The notes: generated by a model not told the origin, from the letters alone. A stretch of DNA of 64,000 nucleotides from Megaleporinus macrocephalus (GCA_021613375.1 CM038722.1:22464607-22528606), one strand, 5' to 3'; shown: positions 34,969 to 47,059, counted from the first letter of the stretch. Made by a program: numbers and translations.

Positions 34969-35196
34969 TTAGACTAGTCTGAAGAAACACAGCGTCTCGT
35001 TGGGCGAAATGTCTTCCCTGTTAGCAGTTCCACAGGTCTTTTGTCTGTATTTGTCGACTGATCTTTCATGTAGCTGCTGCTGCACCCGCAGCATCTGCTG
35101 TTTGAACTCTCTGACTCGGTCACTACCCAGGAGTGGTGGTCTGTATCCCTTAGGCTGTTTTCTTTTAGGCTTTTTTTTGTAAACAGGTTCACTTGT
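34969..35196 (-). pseudogene. Unidentified 75-codon minus-strand reading frame, possible exon relic or retrocopy
   Basis: Between stops at 35199 and 34971 the minus strand reads a plausible soluble, basic then coiled-coil-like peptide: EPVYKKKPKRKQPKGYRPP, LLGSDRVREFKQQML and RVQQQLHERSVDKYRQK, ending ETLCFFRLV. There is no ATG at its start. A GTAAGT follows shortly after the stop. An alternative frame in the same strand is also open. I do not recognise the family. It may be chance, a processed fragment of another gene, or a nested exon on the opposite strand. Confidence 0.25.
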
Positions 35197-36867
35197 TCAT
35201 TCACTACATCACAACTCCCCAGCCTCTCTATTGCTACCAATAGAGTAAATAAAAAAAAAATAAGAAAGCCCCTCAGGGAAGAGCTAAGGGGGCTGAAAAC
35301 AGCCTGCACAGTTTGGACACAAGCGCAGCAGTGAATGATTACCTTGATAATGATTTACCTTTGACCTGGGATTTGTCCTAGATATCATTAATATTAATGG
35401 GACTGGGGAAAGGTTGTCAGGGTTAATAATAATTAAAGTATTTTTTTGGTAATGCTGTTGAGAAAGCAAGAGCAAGAATTCTGTAAAGGGCTAATTGAAT
35501 TAGTGCAGGGTATCTTCACACGCCGGACATCTCCACTTCATTACACTGATATCTAAGATGACTGCTGTAAAGTGTTAAGGATTAATTGACCATTGGCAAA
35601 CATTTGGGGCTACGGCCTGTTCTGCTGGTGTTGAACTTGGAGAGAGATGCTGTAAGCGTGAATTGCCGTCCTGCTCAGGACACCTCATTACCTTTTATGA
35701 GCTGTAACCTCGCTCGGTGACCTATGCAGTGGAGCGACTGAAATAATTTATGTCATATTAATTCTATGACAGGAAAGGCTTACTTCTCGTGTTGAACCAA
35801 AATGCCACACGCTTCTGTCTGTCTTGCGACCTAAATCTGCCTTTCTTCTTGGCAGAGAGCTGCAAACACATGAGCGCTTGAAGCATTGACCAGGTGTGAG
35901 CTTTAAATTGTTAGCTTGCACAGTGAAAGTAAAAAAAAACCAAAAAAAAAACAAGGTTTTTCAACATCTGATTAGCTTTTTTTTAAGTTAATGTATCTAA
36001 GACAACATTACACCAACAAATTGAGCTTTAAGTGAGACAAAATGTTCTTGGTAGCTATAATCTCAACCATAAACTTAATTTTAATTTAATTTAAATTAAA
36101 TTAAAAACTTGGAATTTCACCACTGTGTTTGCTATAGATGGTATAATAAACATAATGTCAGCCCCCCATTCACATGTCCAAGGTGTACATTCTCACAGTT
36201 TTCATGGTGTAAGGATTTCATGATGCCCTGTTCCACCTCTAGTGTTGGTGATGTTCTGTGTGATGTTCTGCTGTTGTCTGTAGCAGCTTGGCGTTTGGAT
36301 AACAGCATTTACGTTCCAATGTAAAGTTATATCAAGGAATGACAATATAGACGGCTTCACTTGAAATATTCAACTGGTGATACAGTTTTGACCTACAGCT
36401 TGTTGTACAGCTTGTTTGGCGTTTGGGAAAGAAACAAAAACATATCACTATCAGAAGTGCTTCCGCAGTGATGTTTTAGCACTACTAAGTCATTTTGGTG
36501 CAGGTGGTTCTTTGTTTACCAGCACACATGACTTTACAGTCGAAATCAACACTTTTGTTCAGCTTATAGCAACAGTTTGGGGACATTGGGAAGACTTTTC
36601 TATTGTGACAGTACAGTTTCCCTTCTAGTTAAAAAGCTTTCTCATTTATCAGCCGTCTTTCTCTGAGAAATCAAATCAGAAGTCTAGTGAGCTCCTAACT
36701 AGAGACAAGAAGTAACATTTGTCAATGTGGCTCAGTTGTTTTGTAATGCAAAGATGTTTTTATCTAGTTAGTTTAGTAAAAAACAGAGGTTGCCAAATGA
36801 TACTTTGGTGTTACTGGTCTACACTATTACTCAAAAGTTTGATTGTAATTATAAAATTTTAAAATGC
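35197..36867. other. Unannotated intronic stretch
   Basis: 35460-35745 is unique and balanced in composition (possible conserved non-coding DNA, untested). A perfect 28-bp AT palindrome lies at 36079-36106. No gene seen. Confidence 0.5.
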
Positions 36868-36881
36868 ATATAGAATGAAAA

Positions 36882-37234
36882 TGGGGCGGCACGGTGGTGT
36901 AGTGGTTAGCACTGTTGCCTTACAGCAATATGATCAGGGTTCGATCCTAGCCCTGGGTCGTTCTGTGTGGAGAGTGTATGTTCTCCCCGTGCTTCAGTGG
37001 GCTTCCTCCGGGTGCTCTGGTTTCCTCCCACAGTCCAAACAGATGCAGTCAGGTTAATCGGTCACTCTAAACTGCCCGTGGGTGTGAGTGAGTGAGTGAG
37101 TGAGTGTTGGTCATGCGATGGACTGGCGAACTGTCCATGGTGTACCCCGCCTTCGCCTGATGACGCTGGGATTGGCTCCAGCCCCCCCCATGACCCCGAC
37201 TAGCGGGATAAAGCGGCAGACAATGGATGGATGA
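36882..37234 (+). mobile_element. tRNA-derived SINE (DANA/mermaid-like) with perfect 14-bp TSD
   Basis: Head GGGGCGGCACGGTGGTGTAG, with A-box-like GTAGTGGTTAGC and B-box GGTTCGATCCT (36938-36948), is a Pol III promoter of tRNA type. The body has TTCTCCCCGTGC, CTTCCTCCGGGTGCTC, GGTTTCCTCCCACAGTCC and a (GAGT)n run. The tail is ATGGATGGATGA. ATATAGAATGAAAA flanks both sides (36868-36881 and 37235-37248). It is non-autonomous and was mobilised by a LINE in trans. The intact duplication suggests fairly recent insertion. Confidence 0.95.
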
Positions 37235-37248
37235 ATATAGAATGAAAA

Positions 37249-39180
37249 CATGTGCACCTACACACTGAAAGTCTTTTGTAGGTTTTATTGAATATTTTAA
37301 AGAAAATGTTCTATTTTATAAATTATACAGTTATTTACAGTTTTTTATTAAATTATCTACCCTAAATTTTTAAACAGGAGGCACTCTGAGTGTTAGTTCA
37401 CAACGTTTTACAGCCTTCTCAGTCATCTTCTACTCACCTACAGCTCAGTTCATGATTGCACCGTTGGTTGGTACTGTATAAATGCTTACCAAGTGGGCTA
37501 ACATGACTGTTTTCATGCTTAATGGCTACAAAAACACACGAATACGCCCCTGTAAATGTAGTAAATGTGAAAGGTTCTGATTTAGGGTAGTTAAGATTGA
37601 TTCGAGCAGTTACTCCTTCGCTTCCCTACTCGCAATAAAAAGCTCTTATAGCGTTTAGTTGATTTTAATTCTAGGCTGCAGTGGGCTAATGCATATTCAG
37701 AGTTTTCTCTCAACAGATTTGTGTTACACCACAAATTTTACACAGTCAAGACACTTATGCAATCAACAGAATATCAGTGCTATTTCACTGCTGTGCAGAC
37801 ATTGTGTTCAAATATCACTGCTGTCAGAACAAAACCTTATAGCTCCAGAATAATAACTTTACAGGACAAGAAAAAAGCATACTTTACTTTCACTGTGAGT
37901 GAAGGAACTTATTTTACATGCAATGGAAAAGCCAACAAGTGCTTTAAAATTATATAAGAAACTGAAAAAAAAAACATTCAAAACACAAGGGTTTATTCTG
38001 AGAGCATTGTGATACACACTGATAATATCACCATTATCTGATTTTGGCGGGTAGGGGGTCTTTCAAGTGAATATATAGACAGCATACTGTAATATATACT
38101 GCATGAGCTACACCTGTTTAACTGCTTGTCTATGCTATGATGTTTAGATGGTAGGGCCAGCATTTTATGGAGAGAGATTAGTCTCAAAACACCTGACAAG
38201 TGTGTAAAAGATAATTTAAATATATATACCAGTCTGGGTCTCACAGCTTGCCATTTGTACAAATTCTGTGAGGTTTATAAACACATATTTTTGGTTTTAA
38301 CAGATGCAGTATCATTTATATTTAAAAATAAACATATTTGTCTATCTGTTCATTGCATGTTTTTGAAAGACGCAGTCTCGAGTTTTACATTTATTTATGA
38401 AGTGTTGAATCTTCATTTGTGGATCAAGTCACTCCTGTAATGTGTTTGTATTAATTTCCTCTCTGGTTTTGTCATAAGCAACATGAGAGCTGCTTTGTAC
38501 TAAAGGTTCAGGCTGGTGGTAGTGGTGATGGAATGATGTGGGGGATTAGACCCCTCATTCAAACACCACAGCCTACCTTAGTATCATTGCTGGCCATATC
38601 CATCCCATCTCCCCGAGTTCAAATCATCTCAAATCATCTCAAATTTATTTATTTATTTCTATCCTTTTAATAGCTTTTGATAAGTTTTGTGTCATGGTGC
38701 CTTTTGCTGCTACCATCTGTTCAGCCAGAATTAAATTTTTTCATAACACTTATTACCCTCAACAATTTACCCACATATTATAAATGCACCTGCTCCGGCT
38801 TAATGGTGCTCGGTTGTCCTTGAAGTTTTCCTGAAAGCCTTTTTTTGCTGCACTTTTGCTGCAAAATGCTTCTGATATACATTAGAGTTGCTTTTCCTGA
38901 AGTGGGCTAATATTTTAACCCCTGTTAATCCACAAATCAATGCATTTCAATCACTCAAAAAAATGAGTGTGGGTATAAATGAGTTAGTTTAACATTAGAC
39001 CTGCACATAAACCTTTAAGACTGCATCTGATCAGAATTCCTCAGTGTATGTAAACCTGCAGGATGAATTAATTGGATCGTTTGCAGTTGTCTATTTTTTT
39101 ATAATTAAAATAACTGCAGAATATGTTCAAACAAGCAGGAAGCTCTATTCACTGTTCACTGTCAGAAGATGCTTTACTCC
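37249..39180. other. Unannotated intronic stretch
   Basis: AT-rich; no recognised gene or element. (ATTT)n-like run near 38643-38660. Confidence 0.5.
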
Positions 39181-39188
39181 ACAGACAC

Positions 39189-39576
39189 TAGGGCTGTGTA
39201 TTGGCAAAAACCTGGTGATACAATATGTATTGTGATATACGGTTACGATTCAATATATAGTGATATACTGCGATACTGCAAGCAAAGTAATATATTGCAA
39301 TTTTTCATCTCCTACTGTTAAAACACATCACTATATGAACAGGTTTATCAATACTTACAATAGCACTGCACCCTTGTGCTGCTTGTTAATATTGGAGTGG
39401 AGCTGAAAATGGATTACAACACTGCCATCTAGTGGTCAGAGGTTTAAACACAACACACACTGATTCACTTTCTGCCAGGAATCTGTGTATTGATACTATG
39501 TTTTTGAGAATCAATACAGTATCACCAAACGTAACACCCCGATATTTGATATTTTCAATATTTTCTTACACCCCTA
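39189..39576 (-). mobile_element. hAT-type MITE (family 2), copy b
   Basis: 388 bp starting TAGGGCTGTGTATTGGC and ending TTTTCTTACACCCCTA, the reverse orientation of the copy at 9856. Flanks ACAGACAC (39181-39188) and ACAGATAC (39577-39584) match at 7 of 8 bases. Shared core: ACAACACTGCCATCTAGTGG. Confidence 0.9.
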
Positions 39577-39715
39577 ACAGATACAGCATCATATTGATGT
39601 TTATTGGTGTTTTTTATTGTCCGTCTTTATGCTGGCTGTTTTCTTTACTGGTACATCTTTTGCGAAAGCCTAATCACCTCAATGTAACTGCTGCCGAGCG
39701 AGTGTATAAATACAG

Positions 39716-41690
39716 CTTAAAAAAAGAGGAAGGGAAGATCGAGAGACGGGAATAAGGAAGAATAAAAATGCCAGCTGGAGATGGGAGCTGGGTAGAGTAG
39801 AAGCACGCTGAAGACTGTGAGAATAGAGAGAATGAGAGATGGAAGAGAGGCAGAGAAAGAGAAGGAAGAGAGGGGGATGTTATAAAACAAAGTGCGGGGG
39901 TGTGAAATAAAGGAAGCTTCTCAGCGTGCAATTACAACATGGTTAAGTTTGAAAAAAGGAGGAATTCATAAAAAAAAGTGATCCCAAAATGAACCAGAAC
40001 CTGACAGAAGCGAACGGAAAAGAGGCAGAGGGAGAGAGGGGGACAGGAAGAGGTGTAAAGAAAGAGGTAGAACGTCTGAATAAATGGGCGAGAGAGAGAG
40101 TGAGAGAAAGAATGCAGTTCACATGCAGATGGAGAGGAAAAGCAAAAAAGAGAGAAAGTGAAAGAAAGGGGGAGAAAGATTGATAATAAGAAAAATAAAG
40201 ATGAGGAAGGGAGGAGTGACAGAAAATGAAAGACAGATAGACCAAGAGATGAGCCGAGAGAGAGAGAAAGAGTGAGTGACAAGAGTAGAAGGAGACAGTG
40301 ATAAAGGAAGACAGAGAGAGTCAGAGGGGGGAGAGAGAGAAGAGAGCGAGAAGAGGGAAGAGAGAAAGAGAGAAAGGAAAGCGATGGAGAGAAAGAGAGA
40401 AAGCAGGAAGTAGAGACGGAAGAATGCAAGAAAGACAGGCTAAGAGAAGAGAGTGATAGAGAGACAGGGAGAGACAAAGTAAGAGAAGATAGTGATAGAG
40501 AGACGGAAGAGTGGGGGATAGACGGAGTAAGAGAAGACAGTGACACAGAGACGAGGAGAGACAGAGTAAAAGAAGAGAGTGATAGAGAGACGGAAGATTG
40601 GGGGAGAGACAGTACGGGAAGACAGTGATAGATGGAGGAGTGGGGGAGAGACAGTAAGGGAAGACAGTGATAGAGAGATGGAGAAGTGGGGGAGAGACAG
40701 AGTAAGAGAAGACAGTGATAGAGAGACGGAAGAGTGGGGGAGAGACAGTAGGAGAAGATAGTGATAGAGAGATGGAAGAGTGAGGAGAGACAGAGTAAGG
40801 GAAGACAGTGATAGAGAGATGGAGAAGTGAGGGAGAGACAGAGTAAGAGAGAAGACAGTGATAGAGAGATGGAGAAGTGGAGGAGAGACAGAGTAAGAGA
40901 AAACAATGATAGAGAGACGGAAAAGTGGGGGAGAGACAGTAGGAGAAGATAGTGATAGAGAAACGGAGGAGCGAGGGATAGACAGAGTAAGAGAGGACAG
41001 TGATAGAGAGATGGAGAAGTGAGGGAGAGACAGAGTAAGAGAGAAGACAGTGATAGAGAGATGGAGAAGTGGGGGAGAGACAGTAAGAGAAAACAATGAT
41101 AGAGAGACGGAAAAGTGGGGGAGAGACAGTAGGAGAAGACAGTGATATAGAAACGGAGGAGCGAGGGAGAGACAGAGTAAGAGAGGACAGTGATAGAGAG
41201 ATGGAGAAGTGAGGGAGAGACAGAGTAAGAGAAGACAGGGATAGAGAGAAGGAGAAGTGAGGGAGAGACAGAGTAAGAGAAAACAATGATAGAGAGACGG
41301 AAAAGTGGGGGAGAGACAGTAGGAGAAGATAGTGATAGAGAAACGGAGGAGCGAGGGAGAGACAGAGTAAGAGAGAAGACAGTGATAGAGAGACGGAGGA
41401 GCGAAGGAGAGACAGAGTAAGAGAAGACAGGGATAGAGAGAAGGAGAAGTGAGGGAGAGACAGAGTAAGAGAAGACAGGGTTAGAGAGACATATGGGGTG
41501 AGAGAAATGGGGAGAGAAAGTTAGGTTGAATGCTAGAGACGGGCAGGGAGATAAAGGGGAAAAGAGAAAGTGAGAAAGAGAGAGACAGAAAGAAAGATGA
41601 AGAGGGAGATAAAAGGGGTAGAGTTAGAGAGAGAGAGAGAGTGAGAGAGAGATAGAGAGGGAAAAAAGGGAGGGAGAAGATCTGTGGCAT
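39716..41690 (+). repeat. 2-kb polypurine tract
   Basis: Predominantly A and G on the + strand, with few pyrimidines outside the embedded minisatellite. Long minus-strand frames (Leu/Ser/Phe-rich) are compositional. Confidence 0.95.
40437..41490 (+). repeat. Purine-rich minisatellite, about 46-51 bp unit, about 20 copies
   Basis: Unit starts CAGTGATAGAGAGAYGGA, then RGAGTGGGGGAGAGACAG and AGTAAGAGAAGA. Unit length varies by small GA insertions. Variant blocks recur (AACAATGATAGAGAGACGG at about 40902, 41092 and 41281), pointing to duplication of multi-unit blocks of about 190 bp. Confidence 0.9.
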
Positions 41691-41759
41691 GTCACAGGAG
41701 GAGGTGGTTAAATAGAGGGAATTGAGGAGTGTTTTCAACCCTGTCTTTTTCTTAATAAT

Positions 41760-41760
<1 letters not shown>

Positions 41761-41805
<45 letters not shown>

Positions 41806-41971
41806 ACACACTCTCTCTCTCTTACTCTGTGGGCTGAATCGGTTGGCATGGCAACCACTGGCACATACATTTCTATATATATGTAAAAGGATGCTGAGAG
41901 GGAGGGGGACAGAGAAAGAGAGAGAGAGAGAGAGAGAGCAGGGAAAAGAAGCAGAGATAGAAACAGAGGAA

Positions 41972-42013
<42 letters not shown>
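41761..42013. repeat. (CT)n followed by (GA)n in inverted arrangement
   Basis: (CT)n at 41761-41798 and 41812-41822 is followed by (GA)n at 41913-41938 and 41979-42013. These runs are mutually complementary and could form a hairpin in DNA or in the intron RNA. Confidence 0.85.
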
Positions 42014-42015
<2 letters not shown>

Positions 42016-42351
42016 TATTTCCAGGAGTGAGAGAACGTGGTGTTTTTTTTTTTCTTTTCAGTTTTTTGGGAGAAGCTGCAGGCGCTGATGCTGGCGAGGC
42101 AGAGGACACGTCAGAGACGATGGTCAGGTTAACAGAGACACATGGGCTTACAAGCAGAGTTCATATGAGGGGAGAAGAGGATGAGAGAAAGGAGAGAAAG
42201 TGTGGGAGTTAACAAGTTAAACGTGGTGAAAGAGAGAAATATGGAGGGACTGATACAGTAGGATATGTACAGTGGCCCCAAAAGATATTTGTACCATACT
42301 TAAACATGTTAAACAGACTTTTCCAGTATGGCCTTAACTAGCTACGAGGAC
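42014..42351. other. Unannotated short stretch
   Basis: T10 run near 42043; otherwise unique, no gene. Confidence 0.4.
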
Positions 42352-42852
42352 AAGCAGGTCAGGACCCCAGGAGGGCTTTTCATGCAACTTCATTCACGAG
42401 ATTTAACAAAACAACACTCAAGATAAAACCACCTGTCAAATTCATTCTCCAAACAATATCTTCATCCCTTCATTTACTAAGAGTGTCTCCAGCGGTGGAA
42501 AGCCATGTTAACCGTTGCTGCCGAATGTGGATTATTACTGTGAGCAGGTGATGATGGTGCTAGTGATACAGTGACTAAGGCCTGTTGAGGTGCATAACGG
42601 TATTTATGGAATTTATGGACCAGTAACAGCAGTCTGGAGGACTGGAGGGATGGAAAAGGAGCAAATGAAAGGAAAAAAGAAGAAATAAATTGGTTAAAAC
42701 TAACTAACTTTGGAAATGAATGTAACTAAAACATAAATCAGCACTACAGATTTTTTGTAAACGATGATTTGTTGAATGCCTTAACGTGACTAAGTGTGTC
42801 CTTTCATATAGGAGACGTTCAAATATGGCCAAATGAAAAAAATATAGAAAAG

Positions 42853-42891
<39 letters not shown>

Positions 42892-43115
42892 TATAGCACA
42901 ATACTGTTTAAATAGTTGCGAACTGAACTGAATAGGGCAAACTTTTATTGTGATGCAAGTAAATCTTTGGACAAGAAAAATGTGAAACCTTTAGTTTGTT
43001 TTTGTTTTTTGTGTTTATTTTGCAACCCTGTCATTTAATTGTTAAATATATGCCCTGAACTTGTAAGATAAATAAAAAGTAAAATAAAATAAAGAGAAAC
43101 CACAGGAAAGCAGAA
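42352..43115 (+). repeat. Tandem duplication, copy 1 (about 765 bp, internally deleted)
   Basis: Starts at CAGGTCAGGACCCCAGGAGG and ends at CACAGGAAAGCAGAAGG. It matches copy 2 nearly base for base except for (AT)n length (here 42867-42894) and the absence of a 485-bp block: GGTTAAAA is joined directly to CTAACTAACTTTGG near 42700. Its first part also resembles family-3 repeats at 11640. Confidence 0.9.
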
Positions 43116-44143
43116 GGTCAGGACCCCAGGAGGGCTTTTCATGCAACTTCATTCACGAGATTTAACAAAACAACACTCAAGATAAAACCACCTGTCAAAT
43201 TCATACTCCAAACAATATCTTCATCCCTTCATTTACTAAGAGTGTCTCCAGCGGTGGAAAGCCATGTTAACCGTTGCTGCCGAATGTGGATTATTACTGT
43301 GAGCAGGTGATGATGGTGCTAGTGATACAGTGACTAAGGCCTGTTGAGGTGCATAACGGTATTTATGGAATTTATGGACCAGTAACAGCAGTTTGGAGGA
43401 CTGGAGGGATGGAAAAGGAGCAAATGAAAGGAAAAAAGAAGAAATAAATTGGTTAAAAGCTACAGAAGAAACTGACAGTGTAATACACATATTTATGTAT
43501 GATGAAGGTCACTTTTCAAGAAAGCTCGAGCTGCAGCCAGGGTTGCGGCGTTCCTGTACAAGCAAAAACGTCCCCCCAACCCATACGGCTTGAACAGAAC
43601 CGCCCCCAACAGGCCAGTATCGATAACAGGAGTGTTTTATAGAGTGTTTTAACAGAGAAGGACGTATTTCAAATTAGTAGCAGTTACTGTAGTGCTTTAC
43701 AGTCACATGCATTATAACAATGGTTGTAGGCACAGCAACACACAAGTACACACCAGACCAGAGCAGGCTGCTCTTTAATTCTCTTTACTAGTTACTTCAC
43801 TGTAGATCACATGTGGGTGTGTTCTGCGTTTGTGAAAAACACATACATCACAGTAACTTTGTTTTATAATTCAGTAATTCTATAATCAAAGGTCACATGA
43901 AACCTACTCTGGAAGGATTGGGAAGTGTCAGTCATGCCGCTCATGACTAACTTTGGAAATGAATGTAACTAAAACATAAATTAACACTACAGATTTTTTG
44001 TAAACAATGATGATTTGTTGAATGCCTTAACGTGACTAAGTGTGTCCTTTCATATAGGAGACGTTCAAATATGGCCAAATGAAAAAAAAATATATATAAA
44101 AAAAACCTAATAATAAAAAAATAAAAAAATAAATAATAATAAT

Positions 44144-44225
<82 letters not shown>

Positions 44226-44456
44226 ACAATACTGTTTAAATAGTTGCGAACTGAACTGAATAGGGCAAACATTTATTGTGATGCAAGTAAATCTTTGGAC
44301 AAGAAAAATGTGAAACCTTTAGTTTGTTTTTGGTTTTTTGTGTTTATTTTGCAACCCTGTCATTTAATTGTTAAATATTTGCCCTGAACTTGTAAGATGT
44401 GTATAAATAAAAAGTAAAAAAAAAGTAAAGTGAGAAACCACAGGAAAGCAGAACCA
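43116..44456 (+). repeat. Tandem duplication, copy 2 (about 1340 bp)
   Basis: Begins again with GGTCAGGACCCCAGGAGG. It contains the 485-bp block 43462-43947 that copy 1 lacks and a much longer (AT)n at 44145-44222, and ends CACAGGAAAGCAGAACC. Neither copy has a coding frame of note. Confidence 0.9.
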
Positions 44457-45249
44457 GTAAAAACAAGGAACACATCATGTGATAATAAATAAGGAAGAGA
44501 GGTGGTTCTGGGTTGAAGCAAATGAAAAAGCGATGTTTTTGTTTTAGCCAATGAAATCGAGTGTGCGTTCCTGAAAACAGTAACACCCTAAGAACAAGAA
44601 CGCCCCGACTGCAGGCCGACTATATTGGCACTTTTCTGTAAATGGATTTCACTAAAATCTTTTTCACAGTTACAGCCCCGGCCTATCAGTTTCTTTTAAA
44701 CACTGTGGCAGATGGTTGTGATTTCTTTACAGGTCTCTGATTGTTTGCATCCAAATTGCATTTGAACTGGTCTAATGCTGTAATTCCAGCAATAAGCACA
44801 AGCCCACCGACACCACTGTAAGAAAAAGACTTTTCCACCTCTGTGCTTTACAGTCCAGTTAGTGTAGTCTGGTTGAAATTCCTCTTCAGACTAGAATCTG
44901 AATTGATGTGTTTTGCTCTGTAGTGAATGTCATTTTGTTAAATATTTAATGAGGTAGCCTAAAGCTGAGCCTACACTACATGATGTTTTTGCCCAATTCT
45001 TATCCTAATTCGTCTTTATGACAAATTCTTACAATCCAGAGCTCGATTGGAAGTGATTGACGGTGCAGACAATCCCATTTCATGAGCGGAGAATCTTCAG
45101 CTTTCTGACTGAACTCTGATCAGAAGCCGTTCGATACTTTTAATTATGTTTTATTTTGTCTACTCAAAACATTCATAAGCTCTGTAGTGAGAGATGCTAT
45201 CAACACTAAATATTTTAAAAAATTGAAATGTTATATGTTTTAAATGTTG
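44457..45249. other. Unannotated intronic stretch
   Basis: Unique sequence; no gene or repeat recognised. Confidence 0.5.
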
Positions 45250-46045
45250 AGAGAGAAACAGAGAGAGAGAGAGAGAGTGAGGAGGGAGAGAAAGAGAGAG
45301 AGATAGAGAGAGAGAGTAAAGAGAAAGAGAGGAAAAGAGAGAGAGAGGTGGAAAAAAGAGAGAAAGAGAGAAGGTTGATTTACCTAGAGAGAGGGAGAGA
45401 GGGAAGAAAAGAGAGAAAGGGAGAAAAAGAGAAAGAGAGAGGGAGAAAAAAGAGAGAAGGTTGATTTACTTAGAGAGAGAGAGAGAGAGGGAGGAAAATA
45501 GAGAGAGGGAGAAAAAGAGAGAGAGAGAGAGGGAAGAAAATAGAGAGAGAGAAAGGAACAGAGAGAGAGGGAGAGGGAAGAAAAGAGAGAGAGGGAGAAA
45601 AAGAGAGAGAGAGAGAGGGGGAGGAAAAGAGAGAGAGGGAGAAAAAGAGAGAGAGAGAGGGAGAAAAAAAGAGAGAGAAGGTTGATTTACCTAGAGAGAG
45701 AGAGGGAAGAAAAGAGAGAGAGGGAGAAAAAGAGAGAGAGAGAGAGAGAGAGAGGGAGGAAAAGAGAGAGAGGGAGAAAAAGAGAGAGAGAGGGAGAAAA
45801 AAAGAGAGAAGGTTGATTTACCTAGAGAGAGAGAGAGGGAGGAAAAGAGAGAAAGGGAGAAAGAGAGAGAGAGAGGGAGGAAAGAGAGAGAGGGAGAAAA
45901 AGAGAGAGAGAGAGGGAGGAAAAGAGAGAGAGGGAGGAAGAGAGAGGGAGAAAAAGAGAGAGAGAGAGGAAGGAAGAGAGGGAGGGAGAAAAAGAGAGAG
46001 AGAGGGAGGAAAAGAGAGAGAGAGAGGGAGGAAGAGAGAGAGGGA

Positions 46046-46097
<52 letters not shown>

Positions 46098-46741
46098 AAA
46101 AGAGAGAGAGAGAGAGGGAGGAAAAGAGAGAGAGGGAGAAAAAGAGAGAGAGGAAGAAAGAGAGAGAGGGAGGAAAAGAGAGAGAGAGAGAGAGGGAGGA
46201 AGAGAGAGAGGGAGGAAAAGAGAGAGAGAGAGGGAGGAAGAGAGAGAGGGAGGAAAAGAGAGAGAGAGAGAGAGGAAGAGAGAGAGGGAGGAAAAGAGAG
46301 AGAGAGAGAGAGAGGAAGAGAGAGAGGGAGGAAAAGGGAGAGAGAGAGAGAGAGAGGAAGAGAGAGAGGGAGGAAGAGAGAGAGGGAGGAAAAGAGAGAG
46401 AGAGAGAGGGAGGAAGAGAGAGAGGGAGGAAAAGAGAGAGAGAGAGGGAGGAAGAGAGAGAGGGAGGAAAAGAGAGAGAGAGAGGGAGGAAGAGAGAGAG
46501 GGAGGAAAAGAGAGAGAGAGAGAGAGAGAGGAAAAGAGAGAGAGAGAGAGGAAGAGAGAGAGGGAGGAAAAGAGAGAGAGGGAGGAAAAGAGAGCGAGAG
46601 AGAGAGAGAGAGAGAGGAAGAGAGAGAGGGAGGAAAAGAGAGAGAGAGAGAGAGGAAGAGAGAGAGGGAGGAAAAGAGCGAGAGAGAGAGAGAGAGAGGA
46701 AGAGAGAGAGGGAGGAAAAGAGAGAGCGAGAGAGAGAGAAG
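45250..46741 (+). repeat. 1.5-kb almost pure polypurine tract
   Basis: GAGA/GGGAGGAAAA repeats. Nearly the only pyrimidines are in a recurring punctuation AAGGTTGATTTACCTAGAGA at about 45371, 45457, 45678 and 45809, and a related GGGTGATTTACCTT at the right edge. The Arg/Glu/Lys frame of 300+ codons is a by-product of composition. Confidence 0.95.
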
Positions 46742-46790
46742 GGTGATTTACCTTATATAATTGCTAACTATTGCTGTAGTATGTATTAAG

Positions 46791-47059
46791 TAGGGATGAA
46801 TTTGGCCTGATATCATGCTCGTACTTAATCTCATAAAAATACTGATACTGATACTGATATCCGATACCAGCTAATGCCGTGTGACCTGAACCCAGTGTAT
46901 AGGCTTCGCTCACACAGCGAGTAGATTCTGACTTATTAGCACAGCTTATATGATATTTAAATTCAGCTAGATTTGAATGATTTCGCTGTTGATCAACACA
47001 TACTTACAAAAGTATGTACATGTATTGGGTTTGAAATCAATAGTATGGATGCATCCCTA
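46791..47059. mobile_element. hAT-like MITE (family 6)
   Basis: 269 bp bounded by TAGGGATGAAT and TGGATGCATCCCTA, short inverted ends of hAT style, with CTGATACTGATACTGATATC near the left. No convincing 8-bp duplication was found, so the call rests on the ends. Confidence 0.6.

Noticed and set aside
36882..36960. Functional tRNA gene
   Set aside because: A- and B-box are present but the sequence is the tRNA-like head of a SINE, without a foldable mature tRNA and with a SINE body and TSD.
39932..41286. Minus-strand 320-codon frames in the purine tract
   Set aside because: Low-complexity translation of GA repeats; no domain, start or splice support.
45813..46760. 315-codon Arg/Glu/Lys-rich frame
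   Set aside because: Pure GAGA-type repeat translation.
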